Assembly (NCBI GenBank): GCA_964577955.1
Contig: CAZOAZ010000005.1
Coordinates: forward strand, 1 to 64,000
Source of the DNA: CADEEX01 sp964577955
GTDB taxonomy: Bacteria; Acidobacteriota; Vicinamibacteria; Vicinamibacterales; CAVVIG01
DNA length: 64,000 bases
Reading direction: 5' to 3'
Shown: one piece after another, positions 43,730 through 51,384 of the stretch
How the letters are laid out: every line of letters starts with the position of its first letter
How positions within the stretch are numbered: position 1 is the first letter of the stretch
Made by a program: the position numbers and the translations under genes
Notes under the pieces: generated by a model
Databases searched by the model: none
What the model was told of the DNA's origin: nothing
Seen by the model: only the letters and a program-made list of their open reading frames with translations

Positions 43730-43938
43730 TGCACGGGGCACGGTGCAGGGTGCAGGTGCAAAGTGCCGGGTGCTTGGTGCAGGGTGCAGCGCGCGGTCTC
43801 TGCTGCTTCTCAACGCACCGCGCGCTGGCGGGCAGCTCCCGCAGTTCAACAATAGCGGCTGACCGCCGCACCGAGCACCGCTCACTGGGCACCGTGCCCG
43901 TGCACCGTGCACCGTGCACCGCGCACCCCGCACCGCTC
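43722..43938. repeat. GGTGC/GCACC inverted element, copy 2
   Basis: Left GGTGC arm 43722-43788, central hairpin AGCGCGCGGT / ACCGCGCGCT, a second small hairpin GCGGG/CCCGC, then a right GCACC arm 43867-43938. It fills the gap between the two glycosyltransferase genes and carries the stop codon of the first. The final 40 bases of the right arm are nearly identical to those of copy 3. Confidence 0.9.
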
Positions 43939-43940
43939 TG

Positions 43941-45080
43941 ATGTTTTCTCTTCACATCGATTCGGCGCGGACGTGGCGCGGCGGACAGAATCAGGTGCTG
44001 CTGACCGTGAACGGGCTGCGCGCGATCGGTCATCGCGCGGCGCTCGTGGCGCATCCGGACGGCGAACTGCGGCGGCGGGCGCACGAAGGGCTCGAGCTGA
44101 TTCCGATTGCGTCGCGATCGGAAGTCGATCTTCGAGCGGCGTGGCGGCTGTCGCGGGCCATCAAGGCGCTGCGGCCCGACATCGTCCATGCCCACGATCC
44201 GCACGCGATCGCGATGGCGTCGCTGGCGCTCTCATTCGGCAGCGGCGCCGGGAACGGCGTCAGTCCGGCACTCGTCGCCTCGCGGCGCGTCGACTTCCAT
44301 CTCAAGGCCAATTCATTTTCGCGCTGGAAGCACCGCCAGATCGACTGCTTCATCGCCGCGTCCGAGGCGATTCGTCAGATGTTGATCACCGACGGCGTCC
44401 CCGCCGGCCGCACGGTGACGGTTCACGACGGTATCGACCTGGACCACGTCCTCGCGGCAAAGCCGGTCAACGTCCATGAGGCGTTCTGGCTGCCGCACGG
44501 CGCGCCGGTGGTCGGCAACATCGCGGCGCTGGTCCCGCACAAGGGCCAGCGCCACCTGATCGACGCGGCGCATCTCGTGGTTCAGGAGATGCCCGACGTC
44601 CGGTTCGTGATTCTGGGCGAAGGTGAGCTCCGGGAACCGCTCGAGCGCCACGTCCGCGAGTTCCATCTCGAGAAGCACGTGCTGCTGCCGGGATTCCGCG
44701 TCGACGCGCTCGGCTGCCTCAAGGGCTTCGATCTCTTTGCGATGAGTTCGGTGACCGAAGGTCTTGGCAGCACGCTCATCGATGCGATGGCCTGCTCGAA
44801 GGCGATCGTCGCCACCACGGCCGGCGGTATTCCCGAAGTCGTCGACGATCAGGTGACTGGATTGCTGGTCGAACCACGCGACCATCGCGCCATGGCCAGC
44901 GCCATCGTCCGTTTGCTCAAGGATCGCGCGCTGCGCGAGCGGATGGAAGCGGCCGGACTCGCACGCGTCCGCGGCCGTTTTACCGCCGAAGCGATGGTCG
45001 CCGCGACCGCGGCCGTGTACGAGCGCGTGGTGCGCAGACCCCACGCAGCGGACATTGCGCGTCACGCTGATCGCGGTTGA
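43941..45080 (+). CDS. Family 4 glycosyltransferase
   Basis: 379 residues from ATG 43941, three bases after the repeat element. GT4 (GT-B fold) features: the N-terminal SARTWRGGQNQVLL glycine loop, IVHAHDPHAIAMA, the sugar-nucleotide region PVVGNIAALVPHKGQRHLIDA, and the EGLGSTLIDAMACSKAIVATTAGGIPEVV signature. Together with the GT2 gene it suggests lipopolysaccharide or other glycolipid synthesis. The 3' end overlaps the convergent TIGR02757 gene by 101 bases. Confidence 0.9.
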   Translation: MFSLHIDSARTWRGGQNQVLLTVNGLRAIGHRAALVAHPDGELRRRAHEGLELIPIASRSEVDLRAAWRLSRAIKALRPDIVHAHDPHAIAMASLALSFGSGAGNGVSPALVASRRVDFHLKANSFSRWKHRQIDCFIAASEAIRQMLITDGVPAGRTVTVHDGIDLDHVLAAKPVNVHEAFWLPHGAPVVGNIAALVPHKGQRHLIDAAHLVVQEMPDVRFVILGEGELREPLERHVREFHLEKHVLLPGFRVDALGCLKGFDLFAMSSVTEGLGSTLIDAMACSKAIVATTAGGIPEVVDDQVTGLLVEPRDHRAMASAIVRLLKDRALRERMEAAGLARVRGRFTAEAMVAATAAVYERVVRRPHAADIARHADRG

Positions 45081-45876
45081 AGCCGCAGGCGTTCATCATG
45101 CCGAGGTGGCACATCGAGAAGTCGTACTTCACCGGATCGCCGGCGTCGAAGGTTCGCAGCGACGCCGTGATGTCGGCCGCCATCCGCCAGCCCGGACTGG
45201 TGTAGCGCGTCAAGCCCAGACACCGACCCACGCGAATGATGTGCGTATCGAGCGGCACGACCAGCGCTGACGCCGGCACGCGGGTCCACACGCCCAGATC
45301 GAGGGCATCGGTCCGAATCATCCAGCGCAGGAACAGATTGAGCCGCTTGCAGGCGCTGCCGATCGACGGCCGCGGAAAGAAGTAGGCGACGCCGGGCCGC
45401 TTCGGGACCCGCCCATACGCAGCCTTGAGGTCGAGCGCCATCGCCCGCCGCGAGAAGCTGTCCAGCGCCGGGCCAAGATCCGCGGCGGCCGGATCGTAGC
45501 CTTCCAGGAAGAAGCCTTCGAGCGAGCCCGAACGCTCCAGCATCTGCCGCAGCAGCCAGAGCAGCGCCACGATGTCGGTTTCGCGGATCCAGCGGTGCAC
45601 GAGTCCGCGAAAACGCGGCGCTTCGTGCGCCGGATCGAAGCGCCGGACGTACGCCGCCGGCGCATCGCCCATCAGCGCCAGCAGCCGCTCGATGGACTGA
45701 ATGACGCTGGTCACGCGGCCGAAGGCCAGCGCCGCGGCGCAGAACGCCACGACTTCCCGATCGTCGGCGCGGGTGAAGCGGCGGACGAGATGAATCGGAT
45801 CGGTCGCCGACTCCGGGTGGTTGAACGTGTCGTAGAGCCGGTTCAACCCATCGCGCAGCGCCGTCGTCCTCTTCAC
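44980..45876 (-). CDS. TIGR02757 (DUF2400) family protein
   Basis: About 298 residues. Matches the TIGR02757 family: LYDTFNHPESATDPIHLVRRFTRADDREVVAFCAAALAFGRVTSVIQSIERLL at the N-terminus, VVPLDTHIIRVGRCLGLTRYTSPGWRMAADIT with an HhH-GPD-like Asp, and a C-terminal Cys-rich piece (CGFN..QCPLRGVC) that could bind an Fe-S cluster. Biochemical role unknown; resemblance to DNA glycosylase folds is inference. GTG 45876 with AGGG upstream is preferred over GTG 45933. The 3' end overlaps the glycosyltransferase. Confidence 0.85.
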   Translation of the reverse strand: MKRTTALRDGLNRLYDTFNHPESATDPIHLVRRFTRADDREVVAFCAAALAFGRVTSVIQSIERLLALMGDAPAAYVRRFDPAHEAPRFRGLVHRWIRETDIVALLWLLRQMLERSGSLEGFFLEGYDPAAADLGPALDSFSRRAMALDLKAAYGRVPKRPGVAYFFPRPSIGSACKRLNLFLRWMIRTDALDLGVWTRVPASALVVPLDTHIIRVGRCLGLTRYTSPGWRMAADITASLRTFDAGDPVKYDFSMCHLGMMNACGFNRDQRDAQCPLRGVCAPRARTRPRSRRPSLRR

Positions 45877-45885
45877 TTTTGCCCT

Positions 45886-45915
45886 TTGCAATTTACCCTT
45901 TCCCCTTCCTATGAT
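45886..45915 (+). promoter_or_regulatory. Promoter giving a leaderless penicillin acylase mRNA
   Basis: TTGCAA (45886-45891), 18-base spacer, TATGAT (45910-45915), then ATG six bases later at 45922. Same geometry as the promoters at 24036 and 58501. Confidence 0.6.
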
Positions 45916-45921
45916 TTTGCC

Positions 45922-48498
45922 ATGCGCCTCCACCTTCGCCGAGGCTACGGCGGACTAGGCATCATCGTCCGGATCCTCGCCGCGATCGTCCTCCTGCTCG
46001 TGGCCGCGGGCGGATTCGGCTACTGGTACTTGCGGCAGTCGCTGCCCGAGATGAGCGGCACGATCGCGCTCGCCGGTCCGACCGCGCGCATCGACATCGT
46101 GCGCGACGCCGACGCCATCCCGCACATTGTCGCGTCGAGCAAGGCCGACGCTTTCTTCGGCCTCGGCTACGTCCATGCCCAGGACCGGCTGTGGCAGATG
46201 GAATTTCAGCGCCGCATCGGTCATGGCCGCCTGTCGGAAGTGTTCGGCAACGCCACGATTCCGCAGGATCGGTTTCTGCGCACCGTCGGGTTCGGACGCG
46301 CCGCGGTCTCGGCCTGGAATCGCCTGCCGGCGAACGTCAAGCAGCAGGTGGATTGGTATGTCGCCGGCGTCAACGCCTTCATCGACTCGCATCGCGGCCG
46401 GCGGCTGCCGCCGGAGTTCTCACTGCTGCGATTCGAGCCGGCACCGTTCACCGGTCCCGACGTCGTCGTCTGGGTCAAGATGATGGCCTGGGACCTGAGC
46501 GCGAATTACTCCGCCGAACTGATGCGCCACGACATCGTGGCGAAGGTCGGCGTCGAGCGGATGAACGAGCTCACGCCGCCCTATCCGATCGACGGCCTCA
46601 GCATCGTGCCGTCACGCCCGGGCGGGCCGCATGATGTCGAGGTCCGGCTGCCGCCTTCGCGCCCGCAGGGCGCGTCGGCGAGCCTCGCCGGAGCCGTCGG
46701 CGTCGGCGGGCGGGACTCCACGACTTCGCCTGCGAACCTCTTCTCGACGTTCGCCGCCAGCTTCGCCGGCGGCATGCCCGAGTTGACGAACGTGCTGCTC
46801 GGCGGCGGTGGTGGAACCGAATCGCTCGGCTCGAATAACTGGGTCGTCGACGGCACCATGACCGCAAGCGGCAAGCCGCTCCTCGCCAACGACCCGCATC
46901 TCGGCACACACATCCCGTCACTCTGGTATCTCGCTCACGTGTCCGCGGGCGAGTTCGACATGATCGGCGCGACCATTCCCGGCGCTCCCGCGGTGGCGAT
47001 CGGCCGCAACAAGTTCATCGCGTGGGGGGAAACCAACGTCGCCGCCGACGTCGAAGATCTCTATCTGGAGAAGCTGAATGCCGACGGCACTGCGGCGGAG
47101 TTCCGCGGCACCCAGGAACCGATCACGATCGTTCCCGAGACCATCGTCGTCAAGGGCGGTCCGGCGGTCGAACTGAACGTTCGAGTGACGCGACACGGAC
47201 CGCTGGTCTCGGACGCGATTAACGCCAACAACGCCGCGTCAGCGACCGTTCCGAAGCCGGCGGTGCTCGAAGCGCTCGCGTTCCGCTGGACCGCGCTCGA
47301 TGCCGACGACACCACGATTGCCGCATTCCTTCAGCTGAACGAAGCGAGAAACTGGACGGATTTCACGAACGCGATGCGTCTGTTCGTGGTGCCGTCGCAG
47401 AACTTCGTGTACGCCGACGTCGACGGCCACATCGGCTACTTCGCACCCGGACGGATTCCGGTGCGGGCGGCCGGAGACGGTTCGCGCCCCACGCCTGGCT
47501 GGACCGGCGATACCGAATGGACCGGCTGGATTCCGTTCGACGAGCTCCCGCAGTCGTTCGACCCGCCGAATCACTTCATCGTGACGGCCAATCACAGTCC
47601 GGTCTCTCCCGGCGATCCGCGTTTCATCGCGCTCGAGTTTCCTGAACCGTACCGCGCGCAGAGGATTACGGATTTGCTGAGCGGATCGCGCAAACTGACC
47701 GCGGATCTGTTCCGGAACATCCAGGCCGACACGGTCTCCCTTCATGCCAGGGACCTGCTGCCGCTGCTGGTGCCGCGCGTGAATCAGGGCGAAGACGCAA
47801 CGCTCAAGAAAGCGCTGGCGATCCTCAAGCGTTGGGACTTCGACGCCATGGCCGCCAGCAGCGCCGAAGCGATTTTCCAAGCGTGGTTCCTGCGGCTGGC
47901 GCCTGCGCTGGTCGGCGACGAACTGGGACCCGACGTGCTGGCGAGCTATGCCGGCAGGTTTTCCTATATCACGCGGTTTGTGAAGAAGGTGATCGAGACG
48001 CCCGAAAGTCCGTGGTGTGACGACGTCACCACTCCGGCGCGGGAGTCCTGCGACCAGACAATCCAGAAGGCCTTGGTCGATGCACTGGCCGATCTCACGA
48101 CGCGGATGGGGAACGGCAGTGTGGCGAACTGGCGCTGGGACACGGTCCATCGCGCGGTCTTTCCTCACCAGGGTCTCGACTCGGTCGCCGTGCTTCGCCC
48201 GCTCCTCAGCCGCTGGCTGCCGCACGGCGGCGACTGGAGCACGGTCAACGTCGGACCGGTGGCGGCGGATTCGCCGTTCGAGCAGAAATCCGTTCCGGGT
48301 TATCGCCAGATCGTCGACCTCTCGCCGGCCAACGACAGCCGCTTCCTCGTGGACGTCGGCGAGTCCGGACACTTTCTCTCACCGCACTACACGGACTTCC
48401 TGCCCGACTGGCAGGCGGTGACGCACAAGAAGATGCGCACCGCTCCCGCCGACTACGAGAGCGGTGCGCTTGGCCGTCTGACGCTGACGCCCCAGTAA
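45922..48498 (+). CDS. Penicillin acylase family (Ntn-hydrolase) protein
   Basis: 858 residues, one N-terminal membrane/signal segment (17-36). Family signature RDADAIPHIVASSKADAFFGLGYVHAQDRLWQMEFQRRIGHGRLSEVFG is in the alpha part. The autocatalytic Ser 304 follows Gly in ESLGSNNWVVDG, with DPHLGTHIPSLWYLAH after it, as expected for self-cleavage into alpha and beta chains. Substrates in the family include beta-lactams and acyl-homoserine lactones; the natural one here is unknown. Likely periplasmic. Confidence 0.93.
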   Translation: MRLHLRRGYGGLGIIVRILAAIVLLLVAAGGFGYWYLRQSLPEMSGTIALAGPTARIDIVRDADAIPHIVASSKADAFFGLGYVHAQDRLWQMEFQRRIGHGRLSEVFGNATIPQDRFLRTVGFGRAAVSAWNRLPANVKQQVDWYVAGVNAFIDSHRGRRLPPEFSLLRFEPAPFTGPDVVVWVKMMAWDLSANYSAELMRHDIVAKVGVERMNELTPPYPIDGLSIVPSRPGGPHDVEVRLPPSRPQGASASLAGAVGVGGRDSTTSPANLFSTFAASFAGGMPELTNVLLGGGGGTESLGSNNWVVDGTMTASGKPLLANDPHLGTHIPSLWYLAHVSAGEFDMIGATIPGAPAVAIGRNKFIAWGETNVAADVEDLYLEKLNADGTAAEFRGTQEPITIVPETIVVKGGPAVELNVRVTRHGPLVSDAINANNAASATVPKPAVLEALAFRWTALDADDTTIAAFLQLNEARNWTDFTNAMRLFVVPSQNFVYADVDGHIGYFAPGRIPVRAAGDGSRPTPGWTGDTEWTGWIPFDELPQSFDPPNHFIVTANHSPVSPGDPRFIALEFPEPYRAQRITDLLSGSRKLTADLFRNIQADTVSLHARDLLPLLVPRVNQGEDATLKKALAILKRWDFDAMAASSAEAIFQAWFLRLAPALVGDELGPDVLASYAGRFSYITRFVKKVIETPESPWCDDVTTPARESCDQTIQKALVDALADLTTRMGNGSVANWRWDTVHRAVFPHQGLDSVAVLRPLLSRWLPHGGDWSTVNVGPVAADSPFEQKSVPGYRQIVDLSPANDSRFLVDVGESGHFLSPHYTDFLPDWQAVTHKKMRTAPADYESGALGRLTLTPQ

Positions 48499-48516
48499 GG
48501 AGAGGCTTCTGGTTTC

Positions 48517-49650
48517 CTATTCCGTAATCGCATCCGCGATCATCTTGAATCCTTCAGACGCTCGCGCGCTCCAGCGCCACACGACGACGAGGTCGAGCGC
48601 GGGGTTGATGTGGATCGTGTTGCCGCCCTGGCCCTGGGCTTCGAACACGGTCGTGGCGACGCCGGGACGGCGCTTGCCGTCGGTGTTCAACCACCACAGG
48701 AACCCGTAGTTGGGTCCGTGCCCGCTTGGCGTCGTCGCCATCTTCACGTAGCCGGGTGAAACAATCTGCCGATCACCCCACTTGCCGTTGCGCAGCCACA
48801 GGAGACCGAAGCGCGCCATGTCGTAGGTGCTGATCCACATGCCGCCGCCCCAGCGCGTGCCACCGCTCACGGAAGCCATGCGCTTGCCGTCGATGTTCAC
48901 GTACGCGTTGGTGTACGGCACCCACTTCCAGGTCGGTGATGCGCCAATCGGGTTCATCACTTCGTCGCGGAACACGTCTGGGATCGGCTTCTTGTAGATC
49001 TTCAGAAGCGACAGCGCGAAGCGGTTGATGCGGACGTCGTTGTACTCGTAGTGCGATCCGGGCGCCTCGATCGCGCGCGGCTTCATCTCGGCGCGGCCAA
49101 ACGCTTCCGGGCCAATGAAGTTGGCGTTCTTGCCCCACATCTCGCCTTCCCACTCGGATTCCTGCTGCAGGTGATGGCGCCAGGTGATCGCCCGGTTGTG
49201 CGGTGAGTCGTAGCCGCCGTCCTTGATCAGGTTCGCGACCGGATCGTCGACGTTGGCAATCAGGCCGCGATCGAGCGCGATGCCGGTGACCGTCGACAAC
49301 ATGCTCTTCGCGACGCTGTAGGTCGGATCCGGCCGCGTCGTCTCGCCGAACTCGCCGACGATGTAGCCGTGGCGAATGATGAGGGCATTCGTGCCGGCTC
49401 GCTCGGTGGGGATCGAGCCGAGCAGCTTGCCGTTGACGACCTCCTGATCGGCGAAGTCACGCGTCGGCGTCCGCGTCTCGTTGGCCTTCATGAACGCGAT
49501 CGCCGCCTCGAGCTTCGCGGCGTTCATGCCGACGTCCGCTGGCGCCTTGTGCGCCCACTGTCCCGCGGGCGGGTAGTACGGCGCCTCGGCCCTCGGCCAG
49601 GCGACCGCGACGACGAGCAGTCCGATTCCAATGACGAGCTTCCGCATCAT
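48517..49650 (-). CDS. Serine hydrolase, class C beta-lactamase family
   Basis: 377 residues from ATG 49650, preceded by GGGGGAGGA. Signal peptide residues 1-22. The active-site Ser-x-x-Lys is SVAK (Ser 112, Lys 115) and the Tyr-x-Asn-like motif is YEYND. The body shows the beta-lactamase/DD-peptidase layout (RWGGGMWISTYDMARFGLLWLRNGKW, NYGFLWWLN). Likely a periplasmic esterase or peptidase. It converges with the penicillin acylase (18 bases apart). The substrate cannot be inferred. Confidence 0.9.
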   Translation of the reverse strand: MMRKLVIGIGLLVVAVAWPRAEAPYYPPAGQWAHKAPADVGMNAAKLEAAIAFMKANETRTPTRDFADQEVVNGKLLGSIPTERAGTNALIIRHGYIVGEFGETTRPDPTYSVAKSMLSTVTGIALDRGLIANVDDPVANLIKDGGYDSPHNRAITWRHHLQQESEWEGEMWGKNANFIGPEAFGRAEMKPRAIEAPGSHYEYNDVRINRFALSLLKIYKKPIPDVFRDEVMNPIGASPTWKWVPYTNAYVNIDGKRMASVSGGTRWGGGMWISTYDMARFGLLWLRNGKWGDRQIVSPGYVKMATTPSGHGPNYGFLWWLNTDGKRRPGVATTVFEAQGQGGNTIHINPALDLVVVWRWSARASEGFKMIADAITE

Positions 49651-49655
49651 TCCTC

Positions 49656-49682
49656 CCCCTTCGGCCCCTTCGGCCCCTTCGG
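49656..49682. repeat. 9-bp tandem array (CCCCTTCGG x3)
   Basis: Three perfect copies of CCCCTTCGG just upstream of the serine hydrolase start, running directly into the palindrome at 49681. Confidence 0.85.
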
Positions 49683-49704
49683 TGTCAGACACGTGTCTGA
49701 CACC
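49681..49704. repeat. Perfect 24-bp palindrome, copy 1
   Basis: GGTGTCAGACAC / GTGTCTGACACC, a perfect palindrome. An identical copy lies 153 bases away at 49834-49857, with a lower-GC spacer in between. Shares GGTGTCAGAC with the hemB-hemL hairpin. Possibly a REPIN-like mobile or protein-binding site. Confidence 0.9.
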
Positions 49705-49833
49705 GGGTCTGGCACCGACTTGTGGTCGACGTCGATCGACGATCTATTCCTGGTGGTCCGAGGGCTAAATCATGAGCTTAAACGCCATTCAGCTGTCTGA
49801 ACCCGCGGAAAATTTTGGCAAGGTGTCAGACGT

Positions 49834-49857
49834 GGTGTCAGACACGTGTCTGACACC
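49834..49857. repeat. Perfect 24-bp palindrome, copy 2
   Basis: Identical to 49681-49704. Preceded by an extra GGTGTCAGAC at 49822-49831 and followed by a direct repeat CGAAGGTCAC x2. The 222-base gap between the serine hydrolase and the MmgE/PrpD gene has no supported gene, only these repeats. Confidence 0.9.
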
Positions 49858-49872
49858 GAAGGTCACCGAAGG

Positions 49873-51384
49873 TCACCCGATAGCGAGCCGCGACGCGAGT
49901 TGACGGACGTTTTGCAGCGACTCGAGCGAGTTCACCGTGCGGATGACGTCTTCCGTCCGCGCCTGGCCGAGGACCGGCGTCATCAGACCGCGCGCCTTGG
50001 TGTTCACGCCTTCGGTATCGAGCGGATTCTCCTTCGTCCCCGGCGCGTGACGCGTGAAGTGCGACACGGTGCGGCCGTCCGCGAGATCGACCTCGACGCG
50101 GCTGCTGCGCGGCGCGTCCGGCAGGATCAGCGCGCGGTCAGCAATCAGCTGCACGCGCGGCTTGATCTGCCGGATCTGCGGATCCGCCATCCGTTCGTGC
50201 GAGTGGCTGTCGTCGAACGAAATCGTGCCGTCGACGAGCGCAACGGAGATCACATACTGGCAGTTGACGTCCGGCATGGCGCTGTCGTTGACAATGCTGG
50301 CGCCGTCCGGCGGCAGGTGGACACGGATCTGCTTCACGTTGGCGACGGTGAGGCCGTGCGTCTTCCGCAGCGTGAGAAACGCGTCGAGCGCCGACTGAAT
50401 CGGATAACCGACCGAGAACACCTTGATGGCGGTCTCGGTGACGAAGAAGCGCGACCCCAGTCCGGCAACCATTTCTTCCGGCTTGGGCGCCGTCGACATC
50501 GCCTGCAGCATGTTGTGCTGCCCGTCGAGCACGTCGCCGACACCGGTGAATCCCATCTGGACCATCACCGCCGCAGTGGCGCCGTTTCTCGCGCCCATGC
50601 CGGCGAAATCAAACGCTTTCTCGATGTGATCGTTATCGCCCACCCAGCTCCAGAGGCCTGAGACCTGCTGCGCCGCGTATGAGAGCGCATAGCGCATGCC
50701 CGGCTCGTCGAGCCGCGCCAGCGACGCCGCGGCGGCGGCGCTGCCGAACGTCGCGCTCGTGCCTTCGGCGCTGCGATGCGTGCCACGCACGTGGTCGGGT
50801 CCGAGCGCCAGCAGGAAGCGACAGCAGGCGTCGTAGCCGAGCGCGACGCCGCGCAGCAGTTCGAGGCCCGATCGGCCGTCTTTTTCTGCAATGGCGAGCG
50901 CCGCGGGTACGACCGAGCAGCCTGGGTGAGCCTTCGTGATCGGTTCGAAATCGTCGGTCTCGTCCGAATGCGCGAACATCGCGTTGACCAGCGCCGCGTT
51001 GATGGCGGTCGTGCGAATCGGCGTGGTCGCAATCGTCGCCTCGGCCGTGCCGCCCTGCGAACGTGCGAACTGGATGGCTTTTTCGCCGGGACTGAGACGC
51101 GCGCCCGACACGATCGCGCCGAGCGTGTCGAGGATCCGGTGCTTGGTGGCGAGCGTGACCGCCGCGGGCAGTTCCTGAGTCCGCGCCGCGGCCATGTAGC
51201 GCGCGAGACGCCCGGTGATGTCGGACCGGACTGCCGCCGCTTCCTGCAGTGACGGCGCAGCCGTTGCGCGCCGAGCGTTCAGAAACGGCGCAGAAGCCAG
51301 GAGACCGGCCGTGCTCGTCAGGAGCCGCCGGCGGGTGATCGTCACGCGGCTACTGCCGCCGGCACGAGAAGTTGGCCGCTTCAT
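49873..51384 (-). CDS. MmgE/PrpD family protein with Tat signal
   Basis: 503 residues from ATG 51384. The N-terminus has a twin-arginine pattern (TRRRLLTSTAGLLASAPFLNARRATAA), implying folded export. The body matches MmgE/PrpD (2-methylcitrate dehydratase-like): HRILDTLGAIVSGA, MFAHSDETDDFEPITKAHPGCSVVPAALA, EGTSATFGSAAAAA, and FVTETAIKVFSVGYPIQSALDA. PrpD acts in the cytoplasm in propionate metabolism, so an exported member probably has another hydratase or isomerase role. The start overlaps the tannase stop by 35 bases, so the two genes form an operon. Confidence 0.88.
   Translation of the reverse strand: MKRPTSRAGGSSRVTITRRRLLTSTAGLLASAPFLNARRATAAPSLQEAAAVRSDITGRLARYMAAARTQELPAAVTLATKHRILDTLGAIVSGARLSPGEKAIQFARSQGGTAEATIATTPIRTTAINAALVNAMFAHSDETDDFEPITKAHPGCSVVPAALAIAEKDGRSGLELLRGVALGYDACCRFLLALGPDHVRGTHRSAEGTSATFGSAAAAASLARLDEPGMRYALSYAAQQVSGLWSWVGDNDHIEKAFDFAGMGARNGATAAVMVQMGFTGVGDVLDGQHNMLQAMSTAPKPEEMVAGLGSRFFVTETAIKVFSVGYPIQSALDAFLTLRKTHGLTVANVKQIRVHLPPDGASIVNDSAMPDVNCQYVISVALVDGTISFDDSHSHERMADPQIRQIKPRVQLIADRALILPDAPRSSRVEVDLADGRTVSHFTRHAPGTKENPLDTEGVNTKARGLMTPVLGQARTEDVIRTVNSLESLQNVRQLASRLAIG

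Noticed and set aside
45595..45921. N-terminal extension of the penicillin acylase frame
   Set aside because: Overlaps the TIGR02757 gene antisense; a -10 box and the signal segment point to ATG 45922.
49772..49903. Small open frame of about 43 codons between the palindromes
   Set aside because: It runs through both repeat sequence and the PrpD 3' end in another frame, with no Shine-Dalgarno and no recognisable product.
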